Shown: positions 11,633-22,274 of the stretch, in pieces
How the letters are laid out: each line of letters opens with the position of its first letter
Position numbering within the stretch: the first letter of the stretch is position 1
From: Aristolochia californica
Taxonomy: Eukaryota > Streptophyta > Magnoliopsida > Piperales > Aristolochiaceae
Reading direction: 5' to 3'
Length of the DNA stretch: 64,000 nucleotides
NCBI GenBank assembly: GCA_029961685.1
Contig: JARWKL010000009.1
Span: forward strand, 22,315,237-22,379,236
Notes under the pieces: generated by a model
What the model was told of the DNA's origin: nothing
The model's database searches: none
What the model saw: the letters and a program-made list of their open reading frames with translations, nothing else
Translations under genes and position numbers: made by a program

Positions 11633-12107
11633 TATTGAAAGTTAATATTCCATGATGTATAATGAAAGTAGAAGAGGATTAAGCGGTGAGAAGAAGAAGG
11701 AGAGTTGTGGAAAGAAGGTTTAGGAAGCGAAGAAGAAGAGTGACAAATTTGGAGATAAGAGGAGGAAGATTAGGGTAATGGACTTTTTTCAAACCCTCCC
11801 CCTTAAGTTGTACTTATCGATATCAAAAGTACTAATATTACAAGAATACCCTTCACCCCTAGTAAGAGTAAATAAGAGACATAAATGATAAACTAATTAC
11901 ATTAGTGCCATCTTTAGGAGATGACTCTTTATTTACCTTCATGCCACCACTATGTGGGTCTTCTCCTTGGTCTGGGGGCATGAGCCCATCTTCCACACAC
12001 TCTGATGTGTGGGTCTTCCTTCGTCTTATGGGCTTGAGCACATATTCTAACAAACTTGGATGTGTGGGCCTTCCTTGGTCATGTGGGCTTCGGCCCATCT
12101 TTCAACA
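11633..12107 (-). repeat. LTR of copia C6
   Basis: About 475 bp on the minus strand from TGTTGAAAGATGGGCC to TTTCAATA, next to a degenerate primer-binding site. The first 120 bases repeat GGCCCACA/GACCCACA blocks as in family C, while the rest is diverged. Internal sequence of the same family lies on both sides, so this LTR is shared by two partial copies. Confidence 0.6.
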
Positions 12108-12212
12108 CTCTTACTCAAGCTAGGGGAGAGAGAACATTATAAACTCCTAGCTTGCTGGAAATGGTATATAGGATATTCCCATATAAAATGGCAGTCCACC
12201 ATATCTTCCACC
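12108..12212 (-). mobile_element. 3' internal end of a second family-C copy
   Basis: On the minus strand this reads GCAAGCTAGGAGTT, then CTCTCTCCCCTAGCTTGAGTAAGAG directly before the LTR start at 12107. The same block (CAAGTTGGGAGTTC, CTCTCACCCCCAGCTTGAGGGGGAG) precedes the 3' LTR of C1. It is the polypurine-tract end of an internal region. Confidence 0.6.
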
Positions 12213-12439
12213 AAATTTGTTATATTTCATGTTTTCCATTACACGCCTAAGTTATAGTTTTAATTTGAACTTCTCAATTAATTCATCCCACCCTCCCCCC
12301 CCCCCCTAACCCCCCCTCTCTCAGATACATGGGCCAACACTTTGACTTCTTGTTATATCTATGCTCTTCTTTTAAAATGCAAGTATATCACATGATAGCT
12401 TGTTATATCATTTGCTTCCTTCAAGGCACTAAGCTCCTA
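12213..12439. other. Spacer with C-rich run
   Basis: No coding sequence recognised. Contains a 12-base C run (12295-12306) followed by a second C-rich run. Confidence 0.4.
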
Positions 12440-12785
12440 TTTGAGCTTTGAAATCTAATGTCTTGGAGCATTGCATTTTTTTCTTATATATATATGTAGA
12501 GTATGAATTGCTTTTTTCAAAACTAATTGAAGCTCATTTTCATAGTCCGAGTCAGTTACATCTTTCAAAGTTTTAGACTCATCATCATCTTCATATGAGT
12601 CCAACATCGCTCTCTTCTTCCTCGGAGTGGCTTGACTCAACTTCCATAGCATCCCAAGCTGAGGTCAAGACTTTCTTCTTTCTATGTTTAGGATCTTTGC
12701 TTGAGGATGGGATTCTTCATTCTAAGTTTGGGTATTCGTTCCTTCTATGCCCTGGTTTGCCACAGTTAGAAGGCACCACCTGAAG
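12440..12785 (-). pseudogene. gag fragment of another copia, minus strand
   Basis: On the minus strand NCGKPGHRRNEYPNLE is a CCHC zinc knuckle (about 12735-12775) whose first and last cysteines have become Ser and Tyr. An acidic stretch with KKKVLTSAWD and SSHSEEEESD follows, as seen after the knuckle in gags of several plant copia lineages (for example Sireviruses). Frames shift further on. No LTR could be tied to it. Confidence 0.55.
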
Positions 12786-13217
12786 GGGTGGCCTAGCTGG
12801 TAAATAAAGGAAGATCTCACCCACATCTCGGGGTGGCAAAGAAGTAAATAAGGATGAATTCCGTAAGGATGGCATAAGGGTGTAATTATGTAAGTTGATG
12901 TCTGTCCACTTATGTCTTTTCTTTCTTAAAGCATGTCACCCTAAGGGTATTGTAGTCATTGTAAACATCATTCCACAAATATAAATAGGAGCCTCAAACC
13001 ATGGGGAAGAGCATCAAGCCTCTACCTTTCTCACTCACATCCCTAACCTATTTTCTCCTATCCCATGAGTTCTCTCTTTCTCTTTCTCTTTCTCTACTAG
13101 TTGTCCCTCTCTTGTTGCTCTCTTCTTCTTTCTTCTTCCTTTATTCTCGTCTTATTCCTCCTCTCTTTATCCACTAAATTCATCGAGGCTTCCCACTATG
13201 AAATCCTAAATTCTACA
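12786..13217 (+). repeat. 5' LTR of copia element A2 (A-related)
   Basis: Similar to the LTR of A: GAGTGGCAAAG/GGGTGGCAAAG, TAAGGATGGCAT, ACCCTAAGGG, then TATAAATAGGAG and a CT-rich tail ending CTAAATTCTACA. A primer-binding site TGGTATCAGA follows at 13218. The 5' edge is uncertain because the expected TGTTGGAAG start is missing. Confidence 0.65.
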
Positions 13218-14023
13218 TGGTATCAGAAAAATGGTTTCAGGATGCCAAGTCCCTCGATTAAGGTGTTAATTAAACAAGTTTATGAAGTTTCGATTGAAGC
13301 AAAGTTGAACTACTCATGGTCATTCAAAATAAGTACTCTTCGACTTTTTTTTAGATGATTATTGATGATTAATCTCGTAAAGAAGGTTATAAAATGAGTA
13401 TTTTCTTCTTATTTTCATTAATATTAAGTGTTGCCACTTTGACTGAATTAACATAAGGTTTTTTTATTCACTTTCCTCTCATTCAAGCAAGTTTTGGCTA
13501 AGGAGCAGTTTTTTATATCTTAAAGTTGTACTTGATCCTTGAAAGATAATTTGAATAAAGCCTAGTTGATTATCTACTAAAATCATGATTTATTGTGCTT
13601 AATACCATGATTAAAATTCGTTGAACAGCCCCTAGAAGACTTCTTCTCTTGGCTGTTTTGTGTGGCTTTCCTCTATTGACGATTTCTTGGTTGACGCAAG
13701 GAATGGAGGATTTTTTTTTTCATTTTAAAGTTGCGGAATTCAGTAGCATTTAGCTACTTCTAATTTGGATTATATTCTGAGATTTCATTCCGTAAATAGT
13801 CAAGAGTTAAAGGAAAGTCAAAAGGCTGAGATTTTTTATATGCATTTAAGAAGGAAAGTTTCCTCATTTGGAATTTGGCCTGATTTTAAGTGAGATTTGG
13901 TGATTTGATTTGATCATATTTTGCCTTTGAAAATTATTTCTTGATTAAAAATGTTACGAGAATCTTTCTAGATTGCATGGGCCAGCATGTCGAGGATTTA
14001 TTCCTATTTAAGTTCATGCATAA
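13218..14023 (+). mobile_element. Primer-binding site and leader of A2
   Basis: Begins TGGTATCAGAAAAATGG, a tRNA-Met primer-binding site, followed by about 800 bases of AT-rich leader with no usable ORF. It is interrupted at 14024 by the LTR of element B; the last five bases are CATAA. Confidence 0.65.
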
Positions 14024-14510
14024 TGTTAGGTTTTGGAGCTTAATCAACGCCCTATGCTAAGTCAGTATGTGGATTAACCTTTGCGGTTAGGTCACTGTGG
14101 GAATTGGAAGGTGGGCAGGGAATGGAACCCCTACCAGGTCCACGATATATTGCCCATATTTTCATTAAAGGTAGTTTGGGGATTTCATACTTATAATCTG
14201 GTTGCCCTAAGTTTCTCTTTATATATTGTGGAAGGGGGTGGCGTTGTTAGGGTTTTATCGCCCGGAGTAAGGTCATCAATTGGCGGGCACGAAGAGGCTA
14301 GAGAAAAACCACCTATAAGTGTGTGCGCTTTCTCTTGTAAATTATTTCATCTTCATAATGGATTAGTGTAGCAGCGGAAGACAAGACGTAGTCTCATCTT
14401 GAGGCAAACCTATATAAATCTTGTTTTGTTCTCTTGCTTGCTTTTTCCTTCTTCCGCGATTATTATTATTGCTCTCATTAGTTTGTAATTAGGGCATTTA
14501 ATTCCTAACA
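14024..14510 (+). repeat. 5' LTR of copia element B
   Basis: 487 bp from TGTTAGGTTTTGGAGC to CCTAACA. It matches the LTR at 9345-9753, with a few insertions. After the end comes AGTAGTATCAGAGC (14511-14524), a primer-binding site offset by two bases and one mismatch from TGGTATCAGAGC. Confidence 0.85.
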
Positions 14511-14545
14511 AGTAGTATCAGAGCTTTGGTTTGTGATTGAAAGCA

Positions 14546-15097
14546 ATGGCTGGCGAAGAAGGATCGGCACTTGGAATCCACAAGTTCGATAGTATGGATT
14601 TTGCATTCTGGAGGATGCAGATCAAAGATTATCTGTACAGTAAAAAGTTCCATGTACCACTTCTAGATATGGAACCAGAAGGTATGAAAGATGATGAGTG
14701 GAATCTCCTCAATAGAAAGGTGTTAGGAGTAGTCCGGTTAACACTGTCAAATAACATTTCTCACAACATGGCGTCTGAAAAAACCACAATGGGGATGATG
14801 AAGATTCTATCCGACGTGTATAAGAAGCCTTCTGAAAATAATATGGTACATCTCATAAAAAAACTCGTCAATTTAAAGATGACAAAAAATACATCAGTGG
14901 CATCGTATTTAAATGAGTTTAGAAAATTTTTCAATCAATTGACCTCCATTCAAATTAAATTTGATGATGAGGTTCGTGCTTTAATTCTTTTGGTATCTCT
15001 ACCAAATCTTTGGGAGCCTACCAGGGTTGCGTCAGGCAACTCTGTAGGCAATGGGAAGTTGATCTTTAATGATGTTTGGGATACAATTCTCACGTAG
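14546..15097 (+). pseudogene. gag of copia element B, 3' truncated
   Basis: 184 codons of Tnt1-type gag (UBN2 domain) starting MAGEEGSALGIHKFD. FAFWRMQIKDYL near residue 20, LWEP and a MTKNTSVASYLNEFRK stretch are typical. It ends in a TAG (TILT-stop), and five bases later the sequence is cut by the LTR of gypsy element N at 15102. The zinc knuckle and all of pol are therefore absent here. The open frame is otherwise unbroken, so this insertion is younger than A. Confidence 0.8.
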
Positions 15098-15101
15098 GAA
15101 G

Positions 15102-15535
15102 TGTTATGGTCCCGAGTCATAGATCATGTAACACAGCGCTAAGAAGAGGGATCCATAGTGGATGGTGCGATTGGGGCTTTGTCTAATTTTTTTGGGCGCC
15201 CAATGATGAAAGATGAGAATCCAAATTCATTTAAGAGAAAGAGTACCTTGGTTTCATTTCAAGAGAACGTCGATCCATGGGTTCATTAGAAAAGAACTCC
15301 GATCCCCGGGTTCATTAGAGGAGAACGTCGATCCTGGTTTTTGAGAATTCAAGTCTTCCCTTTCTCATTTCCTTTCCCTTTAAAGTAGGGCTCATGAATA
15401 CAAGAGTTCATGAGGAAGAAATCACAGTTATGCCATTGCAGCTACACTTGATAATAAATTGAAATAAAAGTAAATAACTCAATGACTCAGCCACGACGCC
15501 TCTGAATGACTCAGCCTGCTATTGAGTCCACAATA
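15102..15535 (-). repeat. 3' LTR of gypsy element N
   Basis: About 434 bp. On the minus strand it starts TATTGTGGACTCAATAGC (TG mutated to TA) and ends GACTCGGGACCATAACA. The first bases can be read as VDSIAG and the last as RSMTRDHN, the pattern shared by the gypsy LTRs in this window. Chromodomain-coding sequence lies directly beside its start. The left flank is GGAAG (15097-15101); the right flank is lost. Confidence 0.8.
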
Positions 15536-17100
15536 TTTTCCCCCCTTGGAGAAAGAGATTGTCCTCAAGCTCGAAATTAGGGTAGACTTGCCTGAAGTTT
15601 TCCAAGCATTCCCAAGTAGCTGGTGGTGGTTCTGTATCAGTCCACTGGACTAGAATCTCCCAGTGGTCAGTAAGAAGTCAGGCACACAACACATAGGTTG
15701 GAGAAAGGATAACTTGTCTGTCGTTGACCGGAGGGAGAAAAGGAGTTGGAGGAGGATTTGCGCCCTTAAATGGTTTAAGGAGAGAGACATGAAATAGAGC
15801 ATGAAGCTTGGCATTGGCTAGAAGTTGTAGCTAATAGGCAACCTGTCCAATTTGCTTTAAGATAGAGAATGTGCCAAAGTACTTGGGGGAGAGTTTATGG
15901 TGTTGCTGGCCAGCAAGGGAGTGTTGTCGGTGAGGTTGCAGCCGTAGCCATACGTAGTCACCTGCATTTTAAGTGATGTCCTTGTGACCTTTGTCACATA
16001 ACTCCTTCATTTGAGCTTGGGCTTTCTGGAGACAAGCACTAATACCTTGTAATATCTGGTCATGGTCAAGGAGGACCTGATCAATTGCTTCAACTCTGGT
16101 GGAGCCTGGAGCATAAGAGAGGAGGTGGGGTGGATCTCTGCCATAAAGAACTCAGAATGGAGTAGCTTGCATGGTTGTATGGAATGATGTGTTATAGCAA
16201 TACTCTGCCCATGGTAGCCATTCAACTCATCATTTAGGTCGATCGCCTACAAAGCACCGTAAGTACATCTCCAGTGTGCAGTTAACTACCTTGGTTTGGC
16301 CGCCAGTAAGGATGATAGGAGGAGGAGAAGTTCAGCTTGATGCCACACAGTCGAAAAGGTTCCCTCCAGAAATAGATGGTAAAGACCGCATCCCGATCAC
16401 TGACAATTGATTCCAAAATCCCGTGCAAATGTACAGTATTCTCGAGGAAGACCTGCGCCACTCTTGAGGCCGTATAGGGGTGTGCCGTTGGAATAAAGTG
16501 AGCATACTTGGAGAAGCGATCAACCACCACCGAGAGGTTGGAAGACTCCTACTGGACTCAAGTGTTCTGCCTAGTTGCACTAATATAGTTGACAGGTTGT
16601 CACGTATTCAGCAATGGTTGCCTTCATGCCCTTCCAATAAAAGTCATCCCGAATGCGATGCAATATTTTTTGGACACCTTCGTGGACACTGTCATGGTAG
16701 GAAAATAGAATTGCTGCAATCAATAAGGAAGTGTGAGGTAAGTAGATACATTTTTTGTAGAAGATGAGATTGTTTTGGATGGACCACTTAGAGTCCATTG
16801 CGCCTTGTGTAATTTGTTTGTGCAGCTCCTGGAGGGCGGAAGTATTCTGAATTTCCTCCTTAACTGAATCTAACAGAAGTAAGCAAGGCTGGCTCACTGC
16901 ATAGAGGAGTTGTTGATCCTCCAGTTGCCTTGACAAAGCATCTGCCACCTTGTTTAACTTATCGGCTCGATATTCCACAGAAAAGTCAAATCCCATCAAC
17001 TTACTAAGCCAATGTTGTTGAGGAGAAGTAGTGATGCATTGTTCTAGCAAAAAATTTAGACTATAATGATCTATGTGTGTATGAGAAATGTACGTCCCCA
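15536..17100 (-). pseudogene. Integrase and chromodomain of gypsy element N
   Basis: On the minus strand: HDSVHEGVQK and CQLY (HHCC zinc head, about 16590-16710), then VVDRFSKYAHFIP, VSDRDAVF and FSSSYHP (core with the first two catalytic Asp, 16282-16530). The end encodes WEILVQWTD, TWECLENF and FELEDNLFLQ (about 15545-15670), a chromodomain. That makes N a chromovirus, a lineage that can be steered to particular chromatin. The frame is broken many times. The stretch between CQLY and the core looks deleted. Confidence 0.8.
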
Positions 17101-17470
17101 CATGTAAGATCGTCAGTGTTGAACAACCTTGGCCAAACCAATCAGTTCCCTTTCATATGTGGCCAATTTATGATGCCTTTCTGCCAACTGTCTGCTGAAA
17201 AATGCAATTAGGTGGTTGTTTTGCCGAAGGATGGCCCCAGTGCCCCCACCGGACGCGTCACACTCCACAACAAATAATTCATTGAAATTAGGTAGTTGCA
17301 GAACTGGGGCGAATGCGAGTGCTTGTCTGAGAACTTGAAAGGATTGTAATGCCGCTTCACTCCAATTAACGGAATTTTTCTTTAGGTGGCTGGTCAATGG
17401 TGCTACCAACTTCTTGTAATTCTTTATGAATTTTCTGTGGTATCCTACTAACCCAAAAAACCCTCTCAAA
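17101..17470 (-). pseudogene. RNase H start of gypsy element N
   Basis: Open minus-strand frame 17113-17469 with RGFFGLVGYHRKFIKNY (end of RT thumb), VVECDASGGGTGAIL (first RNase H Asp), HHKLATYERELIGLAK and VQH. It resembles the same part of D and E. The following segment (17101 downwards) has HIDHYSLNFLLEQ and SKLMGFDFSVEYRADKLNK. Confidence 0.8.
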
Positions 17471-17776
17471 GCTAAGATAGTCTAAGGTTGTGTCCACTGG
17501 GAGATGGGTTGAATCTTTTCTGAGTCCACGGTCACCCCTACATTTGAAATAACATGGCCGAGATAGGCCACTTGGGACTTAGAAAAGGAGCATTTAGATT
17601 ATTTAAAATAAAGTTGATGTGCTCAGAATAATTGAAATACAATACATAAATTCTCTAAATGCTGGTCCCATGACTTGCTGTAAATTAATATATCATCCAA
17701 GAATACTAATACAAATTTTCGAAGATAGTCTCAAAATACCTCATTCATTAATGCCTTGAACATGGAAGGGGCAATG
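17471..17776 (-). pseudogene. RT of gypsy element N, 5' truncated
   Basis: Minus-strand RT palm: APSMFKALMNEVF, then FVLVFLDDILIYS with the catalytic Asp pair kept (about 17680), and VAYLGHVIS. It is cut at 17776 by the TRIM-like element. The upstream part of pol, the gag and the 5' LTR are not found in the window. Confidence 0.75.
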
Positions 17777-18093
17777 TATTAAACACTTAGCCCATACTTC
17801 CCAAAAGACCGACTTGTTAGGCTGCAGAAAGTCCAGCAATTAACCCCAGGACCATAATAATACTCCCACCGTTATGAGCCAACGACCACGGTGACCAACT
17901 CTAGCGGCTCACTCTAACGACCCTGACCGCCTTTTTATGCTACACAGGTCTCTAGGTCGCCCCCTCCAAGATTCAAAATCGCAACAGTGGTATAGCTCTA
18001 ATGCCAAATATTAAGTACCTAGCTAATACTACCCAAAAGACCGGCCTAGTAGGTAGCAGAGAGCAAAGCACTTAACCCCAGGACCATAACCAA
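17777..18093 (-). mobile_element. TRIM-like miniature LTR element
   Basis: Two direct repeats of about 80 bases (17777-17853 and 18008-18090) share CCCAAAAGACCG, TAGG and TTAACCCCAGGACCATAA, and flank about 155 bases. On the minus strand the segment after the upstream repeat begins TTTGGCATTAGAGC, a degenerate tRNA-Met primer-binding site. GGTGGGAG, a purine run, lies just before the downstream repeat. Short LTRs, PBS, PPT and no coding define a TRIM. It sits between broken gypsy N and copia P; a clean target duplication is not visible. Confidence 0.55.
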
Positions 18094-19758
18094 GTGTCAC
18101 TCCATTTGCTTTAATTCATATGGGGACAAAGCGTCTCCAACATTTCTCAAGTCAAGTATTTTATAACATTTATTGATGATTTCAGTCATACCACTTAGTT
18201 ATTTCTATTTAAAGAGCATTCTAAAATACCATTGATTTTTAAATCGTTTCGTGCTATGGTACTCACTTAGTTTGGTCAAAAAATTCAAATACTTAGGTCG
18301 AATAATGCCAAAGAATACATCACCAAAGACCTTGACTCTTTTTGTCAAGAAAATGGCATTATTCATCAAACCTCATGTGCCTACACCCCTCAACAAAATG
18401 GTGTATCTGAATGAAAGAATCGTCATATTCTTGAGGTATCTCGTGGTTTACTATATGTCATGAAAGTTCCATATTTATAAGCCGCATGCAATTCTTACCG
18501 CATGTTTTATTACAAACCGGTTACCATCTTTCGTTCTTGGTAACAAATCCCCTTACTCTCTATTATTACCTCATGATGATCCTTTTTCACTACCATTGAA
18601 AGCTTTTGGGTGTCAATGTTTTGTTCATGTTTCATCCCCAACACATAGTAAACTTGATCCAAAAGCTATCAAGTGTATCTTTCTCGGTTACTCTCGCACC
18701 CAAAAGGGTTATGTTTGCTACAATCCCACTCTCCAGCGTTTACTTGTGTCCCAGGATGTCTTATTTTTTTAAGATTTTCCTTATTATTCCGACAATGCTC
18801 CTCCAGGTCTATCTTCAGTACCAGGTTCCTCTCGGCCGGTTGTGCCTGTTGCTACAGAAATGACTCTGTCCCCAAAAACATTGGCTGACACCTCACCTAC
18901 TGAGTTTACAAATCCCCCCAAGGTAAGTCCATCTTATCCAGTTATTTTTGGCCCACAATATGATACTCGTCCTATTGCCCTCTAAAAAGAACCTCAATCA
19001 TGCACCATGCCCTCAACTTCTCATCCCATTACAAATTTTGTGTCTCATCACTGTTTGTCCCCTGTATGTTGTCAATTTCACTAGGTTATTTCCTCCATGT
19101 TTGTACCACAATCCTATCAGGAGCCTCTCAAACATCCAGGGTGGAAGGCGGCAATGGATGAAGAAATGCATGCACTTTATGAAAATCAGACATGGGCTCT
19201 AGTCCCATTTCCATCAGAGAAGAAACACATCGGTTGCAAATGAGTGTTTACTGTGAAACACAATCCGGATGGGTCCGTGGCTCAGATGAAGGCTCGCTGC
19301 TTTACTAAAGGCTATACACAGTGTTATGGCATTGATTATGAGGAAACCATCTCTCCAGTGGCAAAAATCAACTCAGTACGTGTGTTATTATCTTTGGCAG
19401 CTAACTCTTCCTGGCAGGTATAACAACTTGATGTCAAGAATGCCTTTCTGAATGTGGATATCAAAGAGGAAATTTATATGCAACAACCACCAGGGTATGT
19501 GGTTGAAGGGGAGACCGTATGTCGACTCAAAAAATCTCTTTATGGTCTGAAACAGTCTCCACATGCATGGTTTAAAAATTTTAGCCAAGCACTCATAATC
19601 GTCGGATTTCATAGATGCTCTAGTAATCGATCCATATCTATTAAAGGGCAAGGTGATTTTGGCAGTATACGTTGATGATATCATTATAATTGGTAGTGAT
19701 CCCGGGGACATCTAGACAACAAAAGAAAGGATGTGCTGAATTCAAGACAAAGGATCTT
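18094..19758 (+). pseudogene. Copia element P: integrase and RT fragment
   Basis: Plus-strand pol in shifting frames: VSNISQVKYFITFIDDFS (integrase core, about 18130), YTPQQNGVSE (about 18385), KGYVCYNP-like (about 18705), then RT with EEIYMQQPPGYVVEGE (about 19465), [15 protein letters not shown] (about 19515) and YVDDIIII (about 19670). The parts correspond to those of element A and are similar enough to be the same family. P could be the resumed pol of A2, or an independent copy. It breaks off within RT at about 19758. Confidence 0.75.
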
Positions 19759-19932
19759 CACCCTCCCCCCCACCCCCTCAGGTCGACCTTCCTCCCTCTC
19801 GGCCTCCCTCTCAACCTCCGTCGTAGTGTACGAGAGGTCGAGCCTCTCGGCCTCCAATCTTCTCTTCGGCATCCTTCTCTTCTCCTCCCCCCCCCCCGGG
19901 TCAGCCTTCCTCCCTCTCGACCTCCGTCTCAC
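19759..19932 (+). repeat. C-rich patch with imperfect repeats
   Basis: CT-rich sequence in which GGTCGACCTTCCTCCCTCTC and GGTCAGCCTTCCTCCCTCTC recur about 125 bases apart. It fills the join between P and the truncated LTR of C1. Its origin is unknown. The ORFs read on either strand are low-complexity and not credible. Confidence 0.4.
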
Positions 19933-20302
19933 AGCACGACCAAGGAAATCCCACAAGATGGGCCCAAGCCAATAAAAATAGGACCCACAATGATTACCAA
20001 GAGCTGGCATCCTAATCACATCAGTTGGAAGATCAAGAAGGACTCAAAAAAGTATTTTTATCTTAGGGTCACGACCAAGAAGAGTTTTAGTTTAAGTTAT
20101 ATTTGGCTTTTATCAATATTAAGTTACTTGATTATGTTAGGACTTACCTTAAGTGTTAGAATTTGGGTGTAATTGGGACAAGGGTAGTTTTATTGTAATT
20201 GGACTCTACTACCTTTCTCTATTATAAATAGAAGTTCATGTACTCTGATTACAACAAGTTATTGATGTCAATGAAGTATTTCACTTTTCCATAAATTCAA
20301 CA
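19933..20302 (+). repeat. 5' LTR of non-autonomous copia C1 (5' truncated)
   Basis: Matches positions ~80-437 of the 3' LTR of C1, starting at ACGACCAAGGAA and ending ATAAATTCAACA. It contains TTGTAATTGGACTCTACTACC and TATTATAAATAGAAG (TATA core near 20220). The first ~80 bases are missing at the join with the C-rich patch. Confidence 0.8.
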
Positions 20303-21654
20303 TGGTATCAGAGCAGGTTCTGTGAGTTGACTTGGTCAACTCACGAAGGTAATGTGATCCTTTTCTCTAAACTCTAAACCCTAGGTCTAGGTTCATAGTT
20401 ATTTTTTTCAGTCTCTACACCTTAGAATTGCTTTGCATATTTTACCTCTATATGTAGTTTTTTAATTGAAAAATATATATTGACGGAAATATATTTGCGT
20501 CTACTTTCCAAAGAAAACCTGTTTGGTCCAATCGGACTTATGTAAAGAGAGATATTGATGTTTGAATAAGCGAAGGTCAGATTGCAAAAGTGGTTCAAGC
20601 AGCAGTAGAAAGCTTCAACTTCTGAGGTATGTTTTGCTATCAAGAACTAGACTTTATATGGATAGATATATATCAAAAGAAATATCTATAAGTCTATTCT
20701 TTTACTTATTCAACCAATTTTTTATTTGAGTTATCTACAAAGAGAAATCAATATTTGAAACAGCAAAGGTTAAATTTAAAAAGAGGTTCGAGCAACAGCA
20801 GAAAGCCTCAAATTTTGAGATATTTTATGCTATCAAGAAAGAGACTTTATATGGAGAATTAAATATCAAAAGAAATATCTGTAAGTCTATTTTTTTACCT
20901 ATTCAACCAATTCTCGGTATGATTTTTTTATAAGGATATATTCATCTTGGAAGAGTCAATGGTCATTCTGGAAAAACAGGAGAAACAAAACTTAGTTCAG
21001 CCATATGACAGAGACCAAAACCTATCAGATTATTTATCTTCTGATAATTATATTTTATGAATAGAAGTTATACTTGGATGAAAGTTATTTAAGTCTAGTT
21101 TCAAAAAGAAAAAATTTCATGTCATTATGATCTATATTGAAAGATATATTCGAATTGGAAGAATCAAAGGTCATGCTGGTATCCTGTTGTATTGAAAAAT
21201 CCGAATTTATGCCGATTATTTTGTGTCACTATTAGAGTTGATATATCAGGAAAATATCTCACTTCTCCCTGGTTTGAGGGCTTATTTACAAATATCTGTT
21301 TTTTGGTATTATTTCTACTTCTATGACATTTGGTTCAAGTTGGGATCATTGTCATTACCTCCCAGCTTGAGGGAGAGAAGTAGAAAAAGAACAAGAAAGA
21401 GGTATTTTATTGCTTATGTTGTGGATGTGACCAAAATATTCAAGAAAGGGGGAGCACAAAAGATGAAACTTGTGCATCAAAGAAGAAATTTTTATATTGG
21501 ATTATTTCATGGGTTCTTTGAAAAAGTTTACTATTTGGTTCATGTTATTATATGTGTTGGAAGATGGTCGTGTTATATTCAGTTGCAGCTATTATGTCTC
21601 CTTGGGGACATTATTATTGAATAAGTGGTGGCCTCATGTCATCATTTACTTCAT

Positions 21655-21893
21655 CCCCGTCAAAAAGATGAAAATTATTTGTGGTTGGGAGTCCACGACG
21701 GAGTAACTTCTTCCCCGTAAAAAAGATGAAAATTATTTGTGGTTGGAAGTCCATGACGGAGGAACTTCATCCCCATCAAAAAGATGAAAATTATTTTTGG
21801 TTGCTAGCCCACAATGGAGGAACTTCATCCCTTTCAAAAAGATGAAAATTTATGTGGTTGGAAGTCCATAACGGATGAACTTATGATTACATC
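21655..21893 (+). repeat. ~59-bp tandem repeat in C1, four units
   Basis: Four imperfect units built on CAAAAAGATGAAAATTATTTG, then GTGGTTGGAAGTCCA and CGGAGGAACTTCAT. The corresponding place in C2 has three units and C4 has about three or four. Unit number varies between family members. Confidence 0.8.
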
Positions 21894-21904
21894 TATGTTA
21901 TCAT

Positions 21905-21923
21905 CCCCCCCCCCCCCCCCCCC
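21905..21923 (+). repeat. C homopolymer, 19 bases
   Basis: Follows ATCTATGTTATCAT. Elements C2 (25069-25079 region) and C4 (45402-45426, as G) have homopolymer runs at the same place. Confidence 0.9.
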
Positions 21924-22274
21924 ACCCCGTAATGGATTTATGTCTTCTACTACTTGAGAGTCGTTGTCTTGTGGAGGGACACAGTGGTGGACACTTCAGA
22001 GCAATGCCGATAGACACACTACCAATAGAAGTGGAGTGTGCCCTACATCAAGCATTAAGAGTGGAGTATGAGGCAATGGCTTACCGGTTAGGAGTGATTT
22101 TTACTCTCACTTATAATGTCGCAGGGCCTCATGGAAGGACGCAACAGCGTGAGAGGGAATGTTGGAAGATGAAGGCATATTGGAAGATGTGCCATTTTAT
22201 AAAAAAATATTTTATACATCATTTGAGCAAGTTGGGAGTTCATGTTGTTCTCTCACCCCCAGCTTGAGGGGGAG

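Larger units (their letters stand above)
20303..22274 (+). mobile_element. Internal region of non-autonomous copia C1
   Basis: Begins with the primer-binding site TGGTATCAGAGCAGG (12/12 to the tRNA-Met complement in its core) and ends with the polypurine tract CAGCTTGAGGGGGAG (22260-22274). Between them are about 1.95 kb with no gag, protease, integrase or RT. An ORF at 21223-21624 is conserved in C2 and C4 but has no known domain. A second tract-like CAGCTTGAGGGAGAG lies inside at about 21363. This layout is that of a LARD-like non-autonomous element needing the enzymes of another copia. Confidence 0.75.

Noticed and set aside
17777..18093. Cassandra-type TRIM carrying 5S rRNA
   Set aside because: Neither the repeats nor the interior shows 5S promoter-like sequence that I can recognise.
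19684..20172. 111- and 160-codon ORFs over the C-rich patch
   Set aside because: Opposite-strand shadows across an RT fragment, a C-rich join and an LTR; no consistent protein.
21655..21893. CRISPR-like array
   Set aside because: The repeats are contiguous imperfect tandem units without spacers, in a plant retroelement.
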